From a virus: a stretch of DNA of 55,101 bases. Positions 1 to 6,986 of the stretch are shown here, piece after piece. Within the stretch, counting starts at the first letter, position 1. Each line of letters opens with the position of its first letter. The DNA lies in IMG/VR virus record IMGVR_UViG_3300031862_000774, positions 1 through 55,101 of that record, one strand, 5' to 3'. A program made the position numbers and the translations under genes. The notes under the pieces were generated by a model, which saw nothing but the letters and a program-made list of their open reading frames with translations, did not search any database and had not been told where the DNA came from.

Positions 1-642
1 ATGGATGAGAAAATTAAATCGACACTTTTTGATCTTGATCAGATTATCATCGAAGCGATAAGGAAAAATCAGCAAGAGTATGAGGACGGAGTTATAACTC
101 GCGATTGTTTTGAAGAAAATGAATGTAAGTTAAATCTTTTTTTTAATCGTGTGGGATACCTCAAAGAGGCCGCTAAGAGAGAAAGAAATTTCCGCCTTCA
201 ACTTGCCAGAGAAAAAGTCGGGCTTAGTCAAGGACAGCTTGCCGTTCGGCTGGGGGTCAGCAGATATTGGGTCAATTGCATCGAAAACGGGAAGAAGAAC
301 GGATCGGGAAAAATGAGGGGCAAAATTTCTGAGGTCTTGAACACGGACCCGGCTATTTTATGGCCAGAGGTTGAAGTCACTCAGCGGAAAGTTGCAAAGT
401 GGGGAGATGAGCTAAGCGAAGATGAAAAGCGCGTTTGGCAGCCGGTCCGAGAAACCGAAGCTCTGCAAAGGGCGACAGAGGAAGAATTCAATAAGAAAAT
501 AGGCGTCGTTTTGGACGAATTGCGGAAAAAAGTCCATGGGACAAATGACGCCATAATTTTCGACAACGTCGATTACCAAATTGGATTTCAGGAATTTTGC
601 TGGTTGTTAAAAAAATACAAAATTGAGTTAAAATTTTTATGA
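1..642 (+). CDS. XRE-family helix-turn-helix regulator
   Basis: A 213-residue protein with a Cro/CI-type HTH at about residues 63-100 (LSQGQLAVRLGVS followed by an ENGKKN turn). The N-terminal 60 residues are acidic and predicted helical. The C-terminal 110 residues match no family I recognise. It precedes the structured non-coding stretch and the capsid gene of the small element, so control of those genes is a reasonable inference. The ATG is the first base of the window, so an upstream start cannot be excluded. Confidence 0.75.
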   Translation: MDEKIKSTLFDLDQIIIEAIRKNQQEYEDGVITRDCFEENECKLNLFFNRVGYLKEAAKRERNFRLQLAREKVGLSQGQLAVRLGVSRYWVNCIENGKKNGSGKMRGKISEVLNTDPAILWPEVEVTQRKVAKWGDELSEDEKRVWQPVRETEALQRATEEEFNKKIGVVLDELRKKVHGTNDAIIFDNVDYQIGFQEFCWLLKKYKIELKFL

Positions 643-660
643 TAAAAGACAAATTTTATA

Positions 661-857
661 GCCTCAGCTGCGCAAGCGCTGGGGATTGCGACGCCGGTAG
701 CGTCCACGTCGCCGCGGACCCGGTAATAACCACTCCGCGAAAAAAAACGCATATCCGCCAGCCCGCCGCCATCGTGCGATACACCTGTCGGAAGTCGGTA
801 ACCAAGCCGACGGACGAGAGGTGTAGAGATGTGGCGGAAAGAAACCCCTAAAAGGGG
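661..857 (+). ncRNA. Structured non-coding region upstream of the element capsid gene
   Basis: This 272-bp gap between genes has no credible ORF but has dense complementary segments: GCGACG 688-693 with CGTCGC 707-712; CGCGGA 713-718 with TCCGCG 734-739; a long hairpin 781-824 built from ACACCT/AGGTGT, GTC/GAC and GTCGG/CCGAC; and CCCCT 845-849 with AGGGG 853-857. No T-run follows the last stem, so it is not a standard terminator. It could be a leader RNA, a packaging signal or a small RNA. I cannot assign it to a known RNA class. Confidence 0.4.
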
Positions 858-914
858 CACGCTTCGTATTCCTTCCCATTCTACATCCCAGAACTTAAAT
901 TATGGAGGTTTATT

Positions 915-1991
915 GTGGATGAATTCGAAAGATTAACAAGAGAGATTCAGTCCGGCATCGACGGCTTCAAAACACGATTGGATAGAGTCGAAAGCTTCTT
1001 GGACAAAAAAGAAATTGAGGGCAGACGGCTGATGATTAGAAACTCCGCTGAGGCGAAATATGTCCCTTCCAGCATGGAAGAAAAATCATTTTCGGGATAT
1101 CTACGCGAAGGCGAACGCGCCGTTGAAAAAAAGGCCCTTCGAGTGGCAGATGCCAGTTTGGGCGGATACTGGGCACCGGCCGAATTCAGCCGACAAATCA
1201 TACAAGGTGTCACTGAGTTCTCGCCGATCCGGTCAATCGCACGGGTTATGACCACGACTGGGTCTACGCTCGAACTTCCCAAAGCAGCCAACACTTTCGA
1301 CTGTGCCTGGGTCGCTGAAATCGGTAACAGAACGGAAACGACGGGCTATAGTCTCGGCCTTGAAACCATCACGCCGCATGAAGCCTACGCGCTGATCAGG
1401 GCGGCCAAATCGTTTCTCGAGGATGCAGGGATCGATATCGACAATTGGTTAATGGGCGAGTTCTCTTTGCGCTTTGCAAAACTTGAGGGGACTGCATTCG
1501 TGACCGGGAATAACACAGGGCAGCCTGAAGGCATCCTGACCAACGCCAATGTCGGCTCGTCTAATTCCGGTGATGGCAATACCATCACGGCTGATGCGAT
1601 TTTGGACATTGTCTATTCTTTGCCTTCGGAATATCGGCGAGCCGGAACCTTTATCATGAATAAAGCCACAGCCCTCGCAGTCCGGAAAATCAAGAACAAC
1701 CAAAATGATTATTTATGGCAGCCGAGCTACGCGGGCGGGCAGCCTGACACGTTGGCCGGTTATAAAGTCGTAGAGTGTCCAGACATGCCCGATGTGGCGA
1801 ACGCCGCCTATCCGATCGTCTTTGGCGACTTCAAGCGGGCCTACACAATCGTTGACCGCGTTGACATTTCCGTGCAGAGACTTGTGGAGAAATACGTAGA
1901 GTATGGTCAAATCGGCTTCTATGCCCGCCGAAGGGTTGGAGGCCAGGTCACGGACGCGAATGCGATCAAGAAAATGTTGATTGCAGCCTGA
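915..1991 (+). CDS. HK97-fold major capsid protein (small element)
   Basis: A 358-residue protein. An N-terminal helical stretch (about 1-40) resembles a delta/scaffold-like segment. The core then begins near residue 80 (SLGGYWAPAEF) and carries segments typical of the Phage_capsid family, such as FSPIRSIARVMTT, GTAFVTGNNTGQPEGIL and the C-terminal VEKYVEYGQIGFYARRRVGG. The start is GTG, preceded by TGGAGG seven bases upstream. No prohead protease gene accompanies it, and the N-terminal segment is short for a cleaved delta domain. It is not closely similar to the major capsid protein of the neighbouring prophage (42352-43620). Confidence 0.9.
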   Translation: MDEFERLTREIQSGIDGFKTRLDRVESFLDKKEIEGRRLMIRNSAEAKYVPSSMEEKSFSGYLREGERAVEKKALRVADASLGGYWAPAEFSRQIIQGVTEFSPIRSIARVMTTTGSTLELPKAANTFDCAWVAEIGNRTETTGYSLGLETITPHEAYALIRAAKSFLEDAGIDIDNWLMGEFSLRFAKLEGTAFVTGNNTGQPEGILTNANVGSSNSGDGNTITADAILDIVYSLPSEYRRAGTFIMNKATALAVRKIKNNQNDYLWQPSYAGGQPDTLAGYKVVECPDMPDVANAAYPIVFGDFKRAYTIVDRVDISVQRLVEKYVEYGQIGFYARRRVGGQVTDANAIKKMLIAA

Positions 1992-2004
1992 GGAGGATGA
2001 GAAA

Positions 2005-2424
2005 ATGAGAGACCTTTACCATAGTTATAGGGAAACGACTGTCGTTACGCCGCAACTTGTGAGCAACGACGCCACGGGCAATGGCACAGGGACAGACTTA
2101 CTCGGCGTTACCGGCTGCCTAATGGTTGCTAAGATCGGCGCAGTCGGCGATCTGTTTAACGGCTCAAACTACGTCACGATCAAGTTTTTGGAGTCGGCCA
2201 ACAACGTTGTCTTCAGTGCCATCGACGACGACGACCTCATCGGCGGAAATAACACCGTTGTCATTGATGCAAACAATGAGGCCAATTGTGTTCATCAGCG
2301 CAGTTATGTTGGCTCAGCCCGCTATGTCACTATCAGTTTTGACGTGACCGGCACGATGGCCAACGGCACGCCGATGGAGGCTCACGTTGTGAAAGGGCTG
2401 CCGCTCCACGCACCGATTGCATGA
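2005..2424 (+). CDS. Putative capsid decoration/structural protein
   Basis: A 139-residue protein starting at ATG 2005 after GAGGAGGATGAG, 13 bp past the capsid stop. It is rich in Gly, Thr, Asn and Val with predicted beta strands (GSNYVTIKFLESANNVVFSA and SARYVTISFDVTGT), as in small beta-sandwich proteins that follow major capsid genes. The protein at 46414-46743 in the prophage has a comparable composition and size. The role is inferred from position and composition only. Confidence 0.55.
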   Translation: MRDLYHSYRETTVVTPQLVSNDATGNGTGTDLLGVTGCLMVAKIGAVGDLFNGSNYVTIKFLESANNVVFSAIDDDDLIGGNNTVVIDANNEANCVHQRSYVGSARYVTISFDVTGTMANGTPMEAHVVKGLPLHAPIA

Positions 2425-2503
2425 GAAAAGGGATGAAGTCTGACCTACTGAGTGATGCACAGTGGGCCAACTTTTTGAGTTTTTCCAATTTGTTCTCTTG
2501 TCC

Positions 2504-2524
2504 GGGGGGGCTGAAATGCCCCCC
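2504..2524 (+). terminator. GC-rich hairpin after the capsid operon
   Basis: A seven-base-pair G/C stem (GGGGGGC 2505-2511, GCCCCCC 2518-2524) with a TGAAAT loop, followed by TCTGTTACT. It lies between the decoration-like gene and the next gene. The trailing T-tract is poor, so termination may be partial. Confidence 0.45.
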
Positions 2525-2544
2525 TCTGTTACTAAGGCGCTGAA

Positions 2545-2775
2545 ATGATAGACGGAACCTGGTGCACGATCGCCGAAGCCGCAGCCTATTTCCATTTGAA
2601 GTCCGCAAAAACCCTCTACTCGTTGGCGGCCCGGCATCAACTACCTGAAGGCGCAGTCCTGCGGATCGGTCGGCAGATTCGTATCAACGTTCAGGTCATC
2701 GAAGGAACAGCTGTAACGCATAGCGTTTCACCTGAAACAAAAAGAAGGGGAAATAAAAATCGAGGTTTGATATGA
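2545..2775 (+). CDS. Small helix-turn-helix DNA-binding protein (AlpA/excisionase-like)
   Basis: A 76-residue protein. Residues 1-55 look like a MerR/HTH_17-type winged helix: CTIAEAAAYFHLKSAKTLYS, then LPEGAVLRIGRQIRINVQVI, the usual helix-turn-helix plus wing of phage AlpA and excisionase proteins. The tail is basic. The next gene starts inside its stop codon (ATGA), so the two are translationally coupled. An excision or element-regulatory role is an inference. Confidence 0.6.
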   Translation: MIDGTWCTIAEAAAYFHLKSAKTLYSLAARHQLPEGAVLRIGRQIRINVQVIEGTAVTHSVSPETKRRGNKNRGLI

Positions 2776-3038
2776 GTGAAGAAAAAACAAAGCTGGTCGC
2801 CGAGTTCCAGAAGAACAGTCTGGAGAAGGTGCGGGTTCATCTTCAAGAATTTCGCGGCCAGAGTTATTGTGACATTAGAGTTTGGGTCGCTGAGAAGGCG
2901 GGGCAGAGTGGAGCCGAGTGCGCGACACACAAAGGACTCACTCTCAGCACCGAGGTTTTACCTGACTTGATTCGAGCTCTCAACGAGGCACAACGGGTGC
3001 TCGAGGCTGGGCCGGAAGTCGAAATGGTCAACGGGTGA
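2772..3038 (+). CDS. PC4/p15-like ssDNA-binding protein, copy 1
   Basis: An 88-residue protein matching the pattern of the PC4 (transcriptional coactivator p15) fold: a basic first strand KVRVHLQEFRGQSYCDIRVW, a hairpin, then a KGLTLSTEVLPDLIRALNEA strand-helix. PC4-like proteins bind single-stranded DNA as dimers. Here it lies directly before the Rep-like gene and iterons, so a role in opening or protecting the origin is plausible. A divergent second copy is at 4418-4705. Confidence 0.6.
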   Translation: MSEEKTKLVAEFQKNSLEKVRVHLQEFRGQSYCDIRVWVAEKAGQSGAECATHKGLTLSTEVLPDLIRALNEAQRVLEAGPEVEMVNG

Positions 3039-3084
3039 CAAGGATGAAAAAACAAATGAGCGGCGGGACCGCAGCGGTGGAGGG

Positions 3085-3137
3085 CGCCACCCTTGGCCGT
3101 TTCTGTGGTCCTGTCCGCTTTTTATACAAGGGTGGCG
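3085..3137 (+). promoter_or_regulatory. 11-bp inverted repeat covering the Rep ribosome-binding site
   Basis: CGCCACCCTTG (3085-3095) is an exact inverted copy of CAAGGGTGGCG (3127-3137), with 31 bases between. The right arm contains the AGGGTGG Shine-Dalgarno of the Rep-like gene starting at 3141. In RNA the stem would hide the ribosome-binding site; in DNA it could be an operator. Either would limit Rep synthesis. Confidence 0.55.
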
Positions 3138-3140
3138 ACG

Positions 3141-3482
3141 ATGACACACAAACGTGATCCAAGACCCTACGTGGGCATACATAAAGAAGTACTCTTCGGC
3201 TGTCCTGAATGGGCGGCACTTTCTCCGCGGGCGAAATGTCTGTATCTTCTTCTGAAGGCGAAACGGAATCCGGCTAAAAATGACGGCACGGTCAAACTTA
3301 CTTATCGGGAAATATTAAAAATACATTACGCCGGCCTGTTAAGACAAACAAGAATTAACGAAGGGTTTCATGAGCTTGAAGAAAAGGATTGGATTAAACG
3401 CGTCGACGGCGGCGGCCTCTTTGGAAAAGCCACCTTCTACCAACTAACCGGCAAGTATGATGAATTCGGGATGAAGAAATGA
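3141..3482 (+). CDS. Winged-helix Rep-like protein of the small element
   Basis: A 113-residue protein from ATG 3141; an in-frame ATG at 3093 lies inside the upstream inverted repeat and lacks a good ribosome-binding site. It reads as a winged-helix module: GCPEWAALSPRAKCLYLLL, then KLTYREILKIHY, and a C-terminal EKDWIKRVDGGGLFGKATFY wing. The layout recalls the N-terminal halves of phage and plasmid initiators. Four GTATAC-containing direct repeats begin 45 bp after its stop codon, which supports a Rep/iteron pair. There is no helicase or primase motif, so host replication enzymes would be needed. Confidence 0.55.
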   Translation: MTHKRDPRPYVGIHKEVLFGCPEWAALSPRAKCLYLLLKAKRNPAKNDGTVKLTYREILKIHYAGLLRQTRINEGFHELEEKDWIKRVDGGGLFGKATFYQLTGKYDEFGMKK

Positions 3483-3527
3483 AGCCGCCAGTCAGTTCAC
3501 GGAATACCTGGTATAAGTATATAATAT

Positions 3528-3662
3528 GTATACACTGGGGGTAGCAAGCACATGTATACGACGGGGGTAGCGGTTTACAGGGGAAACCGAAAACAGCACA
3601 ATTTTTCGTCACCCCTTCTTGTATACACTGGGGGTAGCGGTCTTGTATACACTGGGGGGTGT
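3528..3662. repeat. Four iteron-like direct repeats, candidate replication origin
   Basis: The unit is GTATACACTGGGGGTAGC. Copies are at 3528-3545 (exact), 3554-3571 (two changes), 3621-3638 (exact) and 3645-3662 (diverged at its 3' end). They form two pairs, 26 and 24 bp apart. The GTATAC core is palindromic and the rest is asymmetric, as in initiator iterons. They follow the Rep-like gene at once. From 3663 to 3871 I see no gene, only moderately AT-rich sequence before the next ORF. Confidence 0.6.
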
Positions 3663-3871
3663 TGCTTTTGATTTTAGGACTCAGCCAATGATAAACCAAA
3701 AAGCGAGTAAAGAGATCGCCTCCGTCGGCCTCTCAAGTCGCACTGGATTCGCGCCACACGCTGGACTACTTGTCCATATTTTCCCCCTGATATCCGGGAA
3801 ATTGACGGGATTATTGACGTGTTCGATAAATAAAGATAAGGCTAACTTATTGCAAATAAAAGGCTTATGAA

Positions 3872-4414
3872 ATGGCTACGAAAAGCAGGAAAGGGAAGAC
3901 GATCGGCCGCCCGGCCCGGCACGGCGGTTATTCACTCTTGACCAGAGGAACGCTGCCGGAGAAGCGGAAGTATATCGGCCATTATCTGACGGCTGTCAGG
4001 GAGGGTTTGATTCATGACCTGGCGACGAGTGAGGAAGAGCTGAGCATGGCGCAGCGAGTTTTGATTGATCGGGTCATTACATTTTTGGGAGTCATCCGGT
4101 TGATCGAAGAGTATGCCAGAGAGCACGGCGTTCTGGATAATCGGGGCCGCCTGACTTCCGGCCTGACGGCTCACTATCTTAGCTTCAACCGTCATATCAA
4201 GGACTGCTTGGCGCTCTTGGGCCTGGACAAGCGCAAGGGTGATGATGCCCTAACGATTCAGGACGTTATTAGAGAATTTGATGAGCGCAAGGCCAAAAGC
4301 GCGGGTGATTCATCGGAGGAGGCCGAGAAAACGCAACCTGGGCCGAAAGAAGGCACTCTGGAGGCCATGTCACGCGAAATTAAGGGCGATGACGCCACAG
4401 GGGAGGAGAGATAG
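3872..4414 (+). CDS. Putative small terminase-like protein (small element)
   Basis: A 180-residue protein with a basic N-terminus (MATKSRKGKTIGRPARHGGY), a helical core and an acidic, Ser/Glu-rich C-terminal tail after residue 140. Basic N-terminus, helical middle and charged tail are the general plan of small terminases. It lies two genes upstream of the large terminase. No classical HTH is obvious, so the assignment rests on size, composition and position. Confidence 0.4.
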   Translation: MATKSRKGKTIGRPARHGGYSLLTRGTLPEKRKYIGHYLTAVREGLIHDLATSEEELSMAQRVLIDRVITFLGVIRLIEEYAREHGVLDNRGRLTSGLTAHYLSFNRHIKDCLALLGLDKRKGDDALTIQDVIREFDERKAKSAGDSSEEAEKTQPGPKEGTLEAMSREIKGDDATGEER

Positions 4415-4417
4415 AGA

Positions 4418-4705
4418 ATGAGTGGAACAACCGACAGACAGCGTCTTGGAGCTGTGCCCAAGAACTCGACGCAGGAGATTCGGGTTTCTGTGGGAGATTA
4501 CGGTGGGGTGCCCTATATCTACGCTCTCATTTGTTTGAGTGAAGAACCGCCCGAGACTGAGATGGAGCGGCATCCTGGGCTGACGATTCGGGCGCATACG
4601 CTTCGGCCTTTGATTCCGCTTCTCTCTAAGGCGCTCGAGGTTGCCGAGGCAAGGGAGAAGGCAGCGTGGGATGAAAGGCCGGAGGTACGGAGGCGGAGGA
4701 GATGA
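4418..4705 (+). CDS. PC4/p15-like protein, copy 2
   Basis: A 95-residue protein whose middle (EIRVSVGDYGGVPYIYALIC, a gap, then HPGLTIRAHTLRPLIPLLSK) follows the same strand-hairpin-strand-helix order as the PC4-like protein at 2772-3038, with weak sequence identity. It ends in an Arg-rich tail. The start is three bases after the preceding stop. A diverged paralogue in so small an element suggests two different ssDNA or promoter partners. Function is not proven. Confidence 0.4.
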   Translation: MSGTTDRQRLGAVPKNSTQEIRVSVGDYGGVPYIYALICLSEEPPETEMERHPGLTIRAHTLRPLIPLLSKALEVAEAREKAAWDERPEVRRRRR

Positions 4706-4887
4706 GGAAGGCGGAAAAAATAATTCTAACCCATGGCCTTGAAAGGGGCGTAACCAAAGAGGACTTAATAATAGGCGCTCCACTGGGCAATTCTTGCCCA
4801 AAGGCAAAAGAACAGACTTGGTATCTCGGGAGAACCAGGTTGGGGGTAATCCGCCCATGTTTTAAGTGGTGCATTTGCATCACTTAG
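4702..4887 (+). CDS. Small hypothetical protein, doubtful
   Basis: A 61-residue ORF overlapping the preceding stop as ATGA. The first 30 residues look protein-like (AEKIILTHGLERGVTKEDLI). The C-terminal end runs into an inverted repeat (4864-4885) and looks non-coding. It may be a real short gene or simply the non-coding leader of the terminase gene. Confidence 0.3.
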   Translation: MRKAEKIILTHGLERGVTKEDLIIGAPLGNSCPKAKEQTWYLGRTRLGVIRPCFKWCICIT

Positions 4888-4920
4888 ATTTTTGAAAGGG
4901 TCTCTCCCACGGGAGCGACC
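4864..4920 (+). promoter_or_regulatory. Two hairpins in front of the large terminase gene
   Basis: The first hairpin is AAGTGGTGCA (4864-4873) with TGCATCACTT (4876-4885), ten pairs including one G-U, followed by AGATTTTTG. The second is GGTC/GACC (4899-4902/4917-4920) around CTCCC/GGGAG (4904-4908/4911-4915). They could attenuate or terminate transcription entering the terminase gene. The T-tract after the first is short. Confidence 0.4.
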
Positions 4921-4941
4921 TCGGGCAAAGAAGGTGAAACA

Positions 4942-6474
4942 GTGAACATCGTCGATTTCGTTGAGAACATCATCGGTGACGAGTCCATGTCTCCGGCGCA
5001 GCGGATGGCGCTCAAGGCGATATACGGGTTGCCCTTGACGGCGGAGGAGCTGGTTATTTACCAAAAGACGGCGGGCCTTTCAGAGTATAAGCCTCGGGAG
5101 TGGCCGGAGGCGACGTTTATACTTTCGCGGAGATCGGGCAAAAGTGACAAGCTGGCATCCAACATCGCACTGTATGAGGCCTGCGCACGGGAACATAAGC
5201 TGAGTGTGGGGGAGACGGGCGTTGTGATGATCGTGTCTTCGGAGCTGAAGCGGCAGAGCCGGATCGTGTTTGATTATTGTCTCGACAAATTGGAGAAATC
5301 AAAAGTCCTGCGAAAACTAATTAAGAAGGTGACTTCGGATGAGATCACCTTGACGAACGGCGTTTCAATTCAGGTTTTTCCTTGCAACCAGGCGCGGATT
5401 CGCGGGCAGAGTTTGATTTGTTTTATTGGCGATGAGTCCGCGTTTTGGAAATGGGAGGGAAAGTCGATTGACAAAGAAGTCCTGGACGCGGCCAGGCCGG
5501 GGTTGAGTTTTCCACACTCGAAATGCGTGAAAATCAGCAGTCCCTGGATGATGAGGGGGGAAATTTACAATGACTATAAACGTTATTGGGGGAAGGCAGA
5601 CGCGGAGGTCCTGGTTCTGCAGGGCGACATTTATACATTCCGGCCCGACTACAGCGAAAAGAAACTTGAGGCGGCCAGGAGAAAAAACCAAATTGCATTT
5701 GAGCAAGAATGGCTTGCGCGTTTCAGGACTGATCTCAGCGGCATGTATGACCCGGCCGTGATCGACCGCGCCGTGAATCCTGATCGACCAATGGAGCTTC
5801 CTTTCCGGGCCGGAGGAACCCGCATGGCCTTTGTAGATGTGGCAGGTGGGGGAGGCCGGGATTCATACGCCATCGCTATTGGAAGACTCGAGGGTGAGCG
5901 GGTGATCGTGGAGGTTATCCGCAGCCGGGCGCCGAAATTCAATCCCGAAGAAGTGACGGCGCAATACTGTGAGCTCTTAAAGTCATATCATGTTTTTGAA
6001 GTGATCGGCGACAAGTTCAGTGGCGATTTTGCCTCATCGCTGTTTGAGAAGGCCGGTATAAATTACCTGCGGGCCGAAAAGACGAAGAGTGAGCTCTACA
6101 TCGAAGCGGAGGGCGCTTTCAACGCCGGGCTGGTGGAGATCCCCAACAAAGAGCCGCTGGTCTCACAGCTCAAGTCTTTAGTGAGAAAGGCGAGGACGGG
6201 AGGACGCGATTCCGTTGACACGGATGGCGGAGCGCCGGAAGATGAGGGCAATGCTTTATGCGGTTTGATTTTTATGCTTCAGGACCAGACGCGCAGACCG
6301 CAGCCGATGATATGGCGAGTTGGGGACAGTTTCAAAACTGATAAAAAGTCCGGGCCGGGAATAGTGCCCGAGGCGCTTTTGGGCCTTCCCGAAGATGTGT
6401 TAGATAAGCGACTCGATGCGCTCACGGAAGCGCAATTGGAAGAGCTGCGGGTCACTTTGGAGAAAGAAACATGA
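4942..6474 (+). CDS. terL: Terminase large subunit (small element)
   Basis: A 510-residue protein with an N-terminal packaging ATPase: Walker A SRRSGKSDK (K67) and Walker B LICFIGDESAF (D164, E165). The C-terminal RNase H-fold nuclease shows MAFVDVAGGGGRD (D299), VIGDKFSGDF (D357) and a late Asp/Glu cluster. This ring motor pumps DNA into proheads through the portal and cuts the concatemer. The start is GTG after GAAGGTG. It is only distantly similar to the prophage terminase at 35108-36442, so the element brings its own motor and presumably its own packaging specificity. Confidence 0.93.
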   Translation: MNIVDFVENIIGDESMSPAQRMALKAIYGLPLTAEELVIYQKTAGLSEYKPREWPEATFILSRRSGKSDKLASNIALYEACAREHKLSVGETGVVMIVSSELKRQSRIVFDYCLDKLEKSKVLRKLIKKVTSDEITLTNGVSIQVFPCNQARIRGQSLICFIGDESAFWKWEGKSIDKEVLDAARPGLSFPHSKCVKISSPWMMRGEIYNDYKRYWGKADAEVLVLQGDIYTFRPDYSEKKLEAARRKNQIAFEQEWLARFRTDLSGMYDPAVIDRAVNPDRPMELPFRAGGTRMAFVDVAGGGGRDSYAIAIGRLEGERVIVEVIRSRAPKFNPEEVTAQYCELLKSYHVFEVIGDKFSGDFASSLFEKAGINYLRAEKTKSELYIEAEGAFNAGLVEIPNKEPLVSQLKSLVRKARTGGRDSVDTDGGAPEDEGNALCGLIFMLQDQTRRPQPMIWRVGDSFKTDKKSGPGIVPEALLGLPEDVLDKRLDALTEAQLEELRVTLEKET

Positions 6475-6755
6475 ACAAAGACAAACTAAAAAATCTGATC
6501 AAGGGATTGCTGAAAGAAAAAAAGACGACAGAGGAGACAGAGTTTGAACGCAAACGGCGAGAGTTCACAGATCGTATCAGCCATGGATATTCGCCATCCG
6601 CCGGGGAGGTTGCGAATCTGATCGAGGGCCTCACGGCTGACGGTTTTGATCGCCTGGGCCGAAAGGTCTCATTTATTGAACACGGGACGCCGGTCTTCGG
6701 CAGAAGAACGAAGCTTTCGGAGCCGCCTGTTTCCCTCACGGAAAAAAAGACTTGA
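6471..6755 (+). CDS. Hypothetical protein after terminase
   Basis: A 94-residue protein, ATGA-overlapped with the terminase stop and so part of the same operon. The N-terminal half is charged and helical, with lysine-rich LIKGLLKEKKTTEETEFERK. The rest has no motif that I recognise. Its position behind TerL would suit a small packaging or connector factor, but nothing in the sequence proves that. Confidence 0.6.
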   Translation: MNKDKLKNLIKGLLKEKKTTEETEFERKRREFTDRISHGYSPSAGEVANLIEGLTADGFDRLGRKVSFIEHGTPVFGRRTKLSEPPVSLTEKKT

Positions 6756-6781
6756 CATGAACTTGACACCTGTTTTATACT
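6752..6781 (+). promoter_or_regulatory. Sigma70-type promoter
   Basis: TTGACA (6752-6757), an 18-bp spacer and TATACT (6776-6781). A second TTGACA at 6763 is too close to the -10 box to pair with it. Transcription should begin near 6788, the A of the next start codon, giving a leaderless or nearly leaderless message for the HTH protein and then integrase. Confidence 0.65.
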
Positions 6782-6787
6782 AAGGGC

Positions 6788-6976
6788 ATGATCGAAATCA
6801 TTAGAGAACTCAAGCGCGTTATTCAGGAAAAGAAAATCAGTCCTGAGACGGCGGCATTATTCATCGGCGTTACGGGCCGGGAGGTCCGGCGCTGGCTTGA
6901 GGATAGGGTCATTCCGCTCCCGGAAAGCCGAAGAGCCATCCGGCGCGGACTTAGGCGAATCAGGAAAATTCTTTGA
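6788..6976 (+). CDS. Small helix-turn-helix protein before integrase
   Basis: A 62-residue protein with one HTH (SPETAALFIGVTGREVRRWL, about residues 18-37) and a strongly basic C-terminus (RRAIRRGLRRIRKIL). Size and placement fit a transcriptional regulator or excision factor controlling the integrase 10 bp downstream. Its message may be leaderless because the -10 box ends only six bases before the ATG. Confidence 0.6.
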   Translation: MIEIIRELKRVIQEKKISPETAALFIGVTGREVRRWLEDRVIPLPESRRAIRRGLRRIRKIL

Positions 6977-6986
6977 GAGGTGAGGC

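Noticed and set aside
781-824. Possible hammerhead or group II intron element (GTGCGA near 775, nested hairpin)
   Set aside because: No CUGANGA/GAAA hammerhead core and no domain V or reverse transcriptase. Only generic hairpins are supported.
3619-3870. An 83-residue + ORF beginning inside the iterons
   Set aside because: Its first codons are the repeat units themselves, the composition is not protein-like and no ribosome-binding site is present.
6733-6739. A further CCCTCAC copy near the promoter at 6752
   Set aside because: Single copy, inside a coding sequence, and at a different distance from the -35 box than in the two prophage late promoters.
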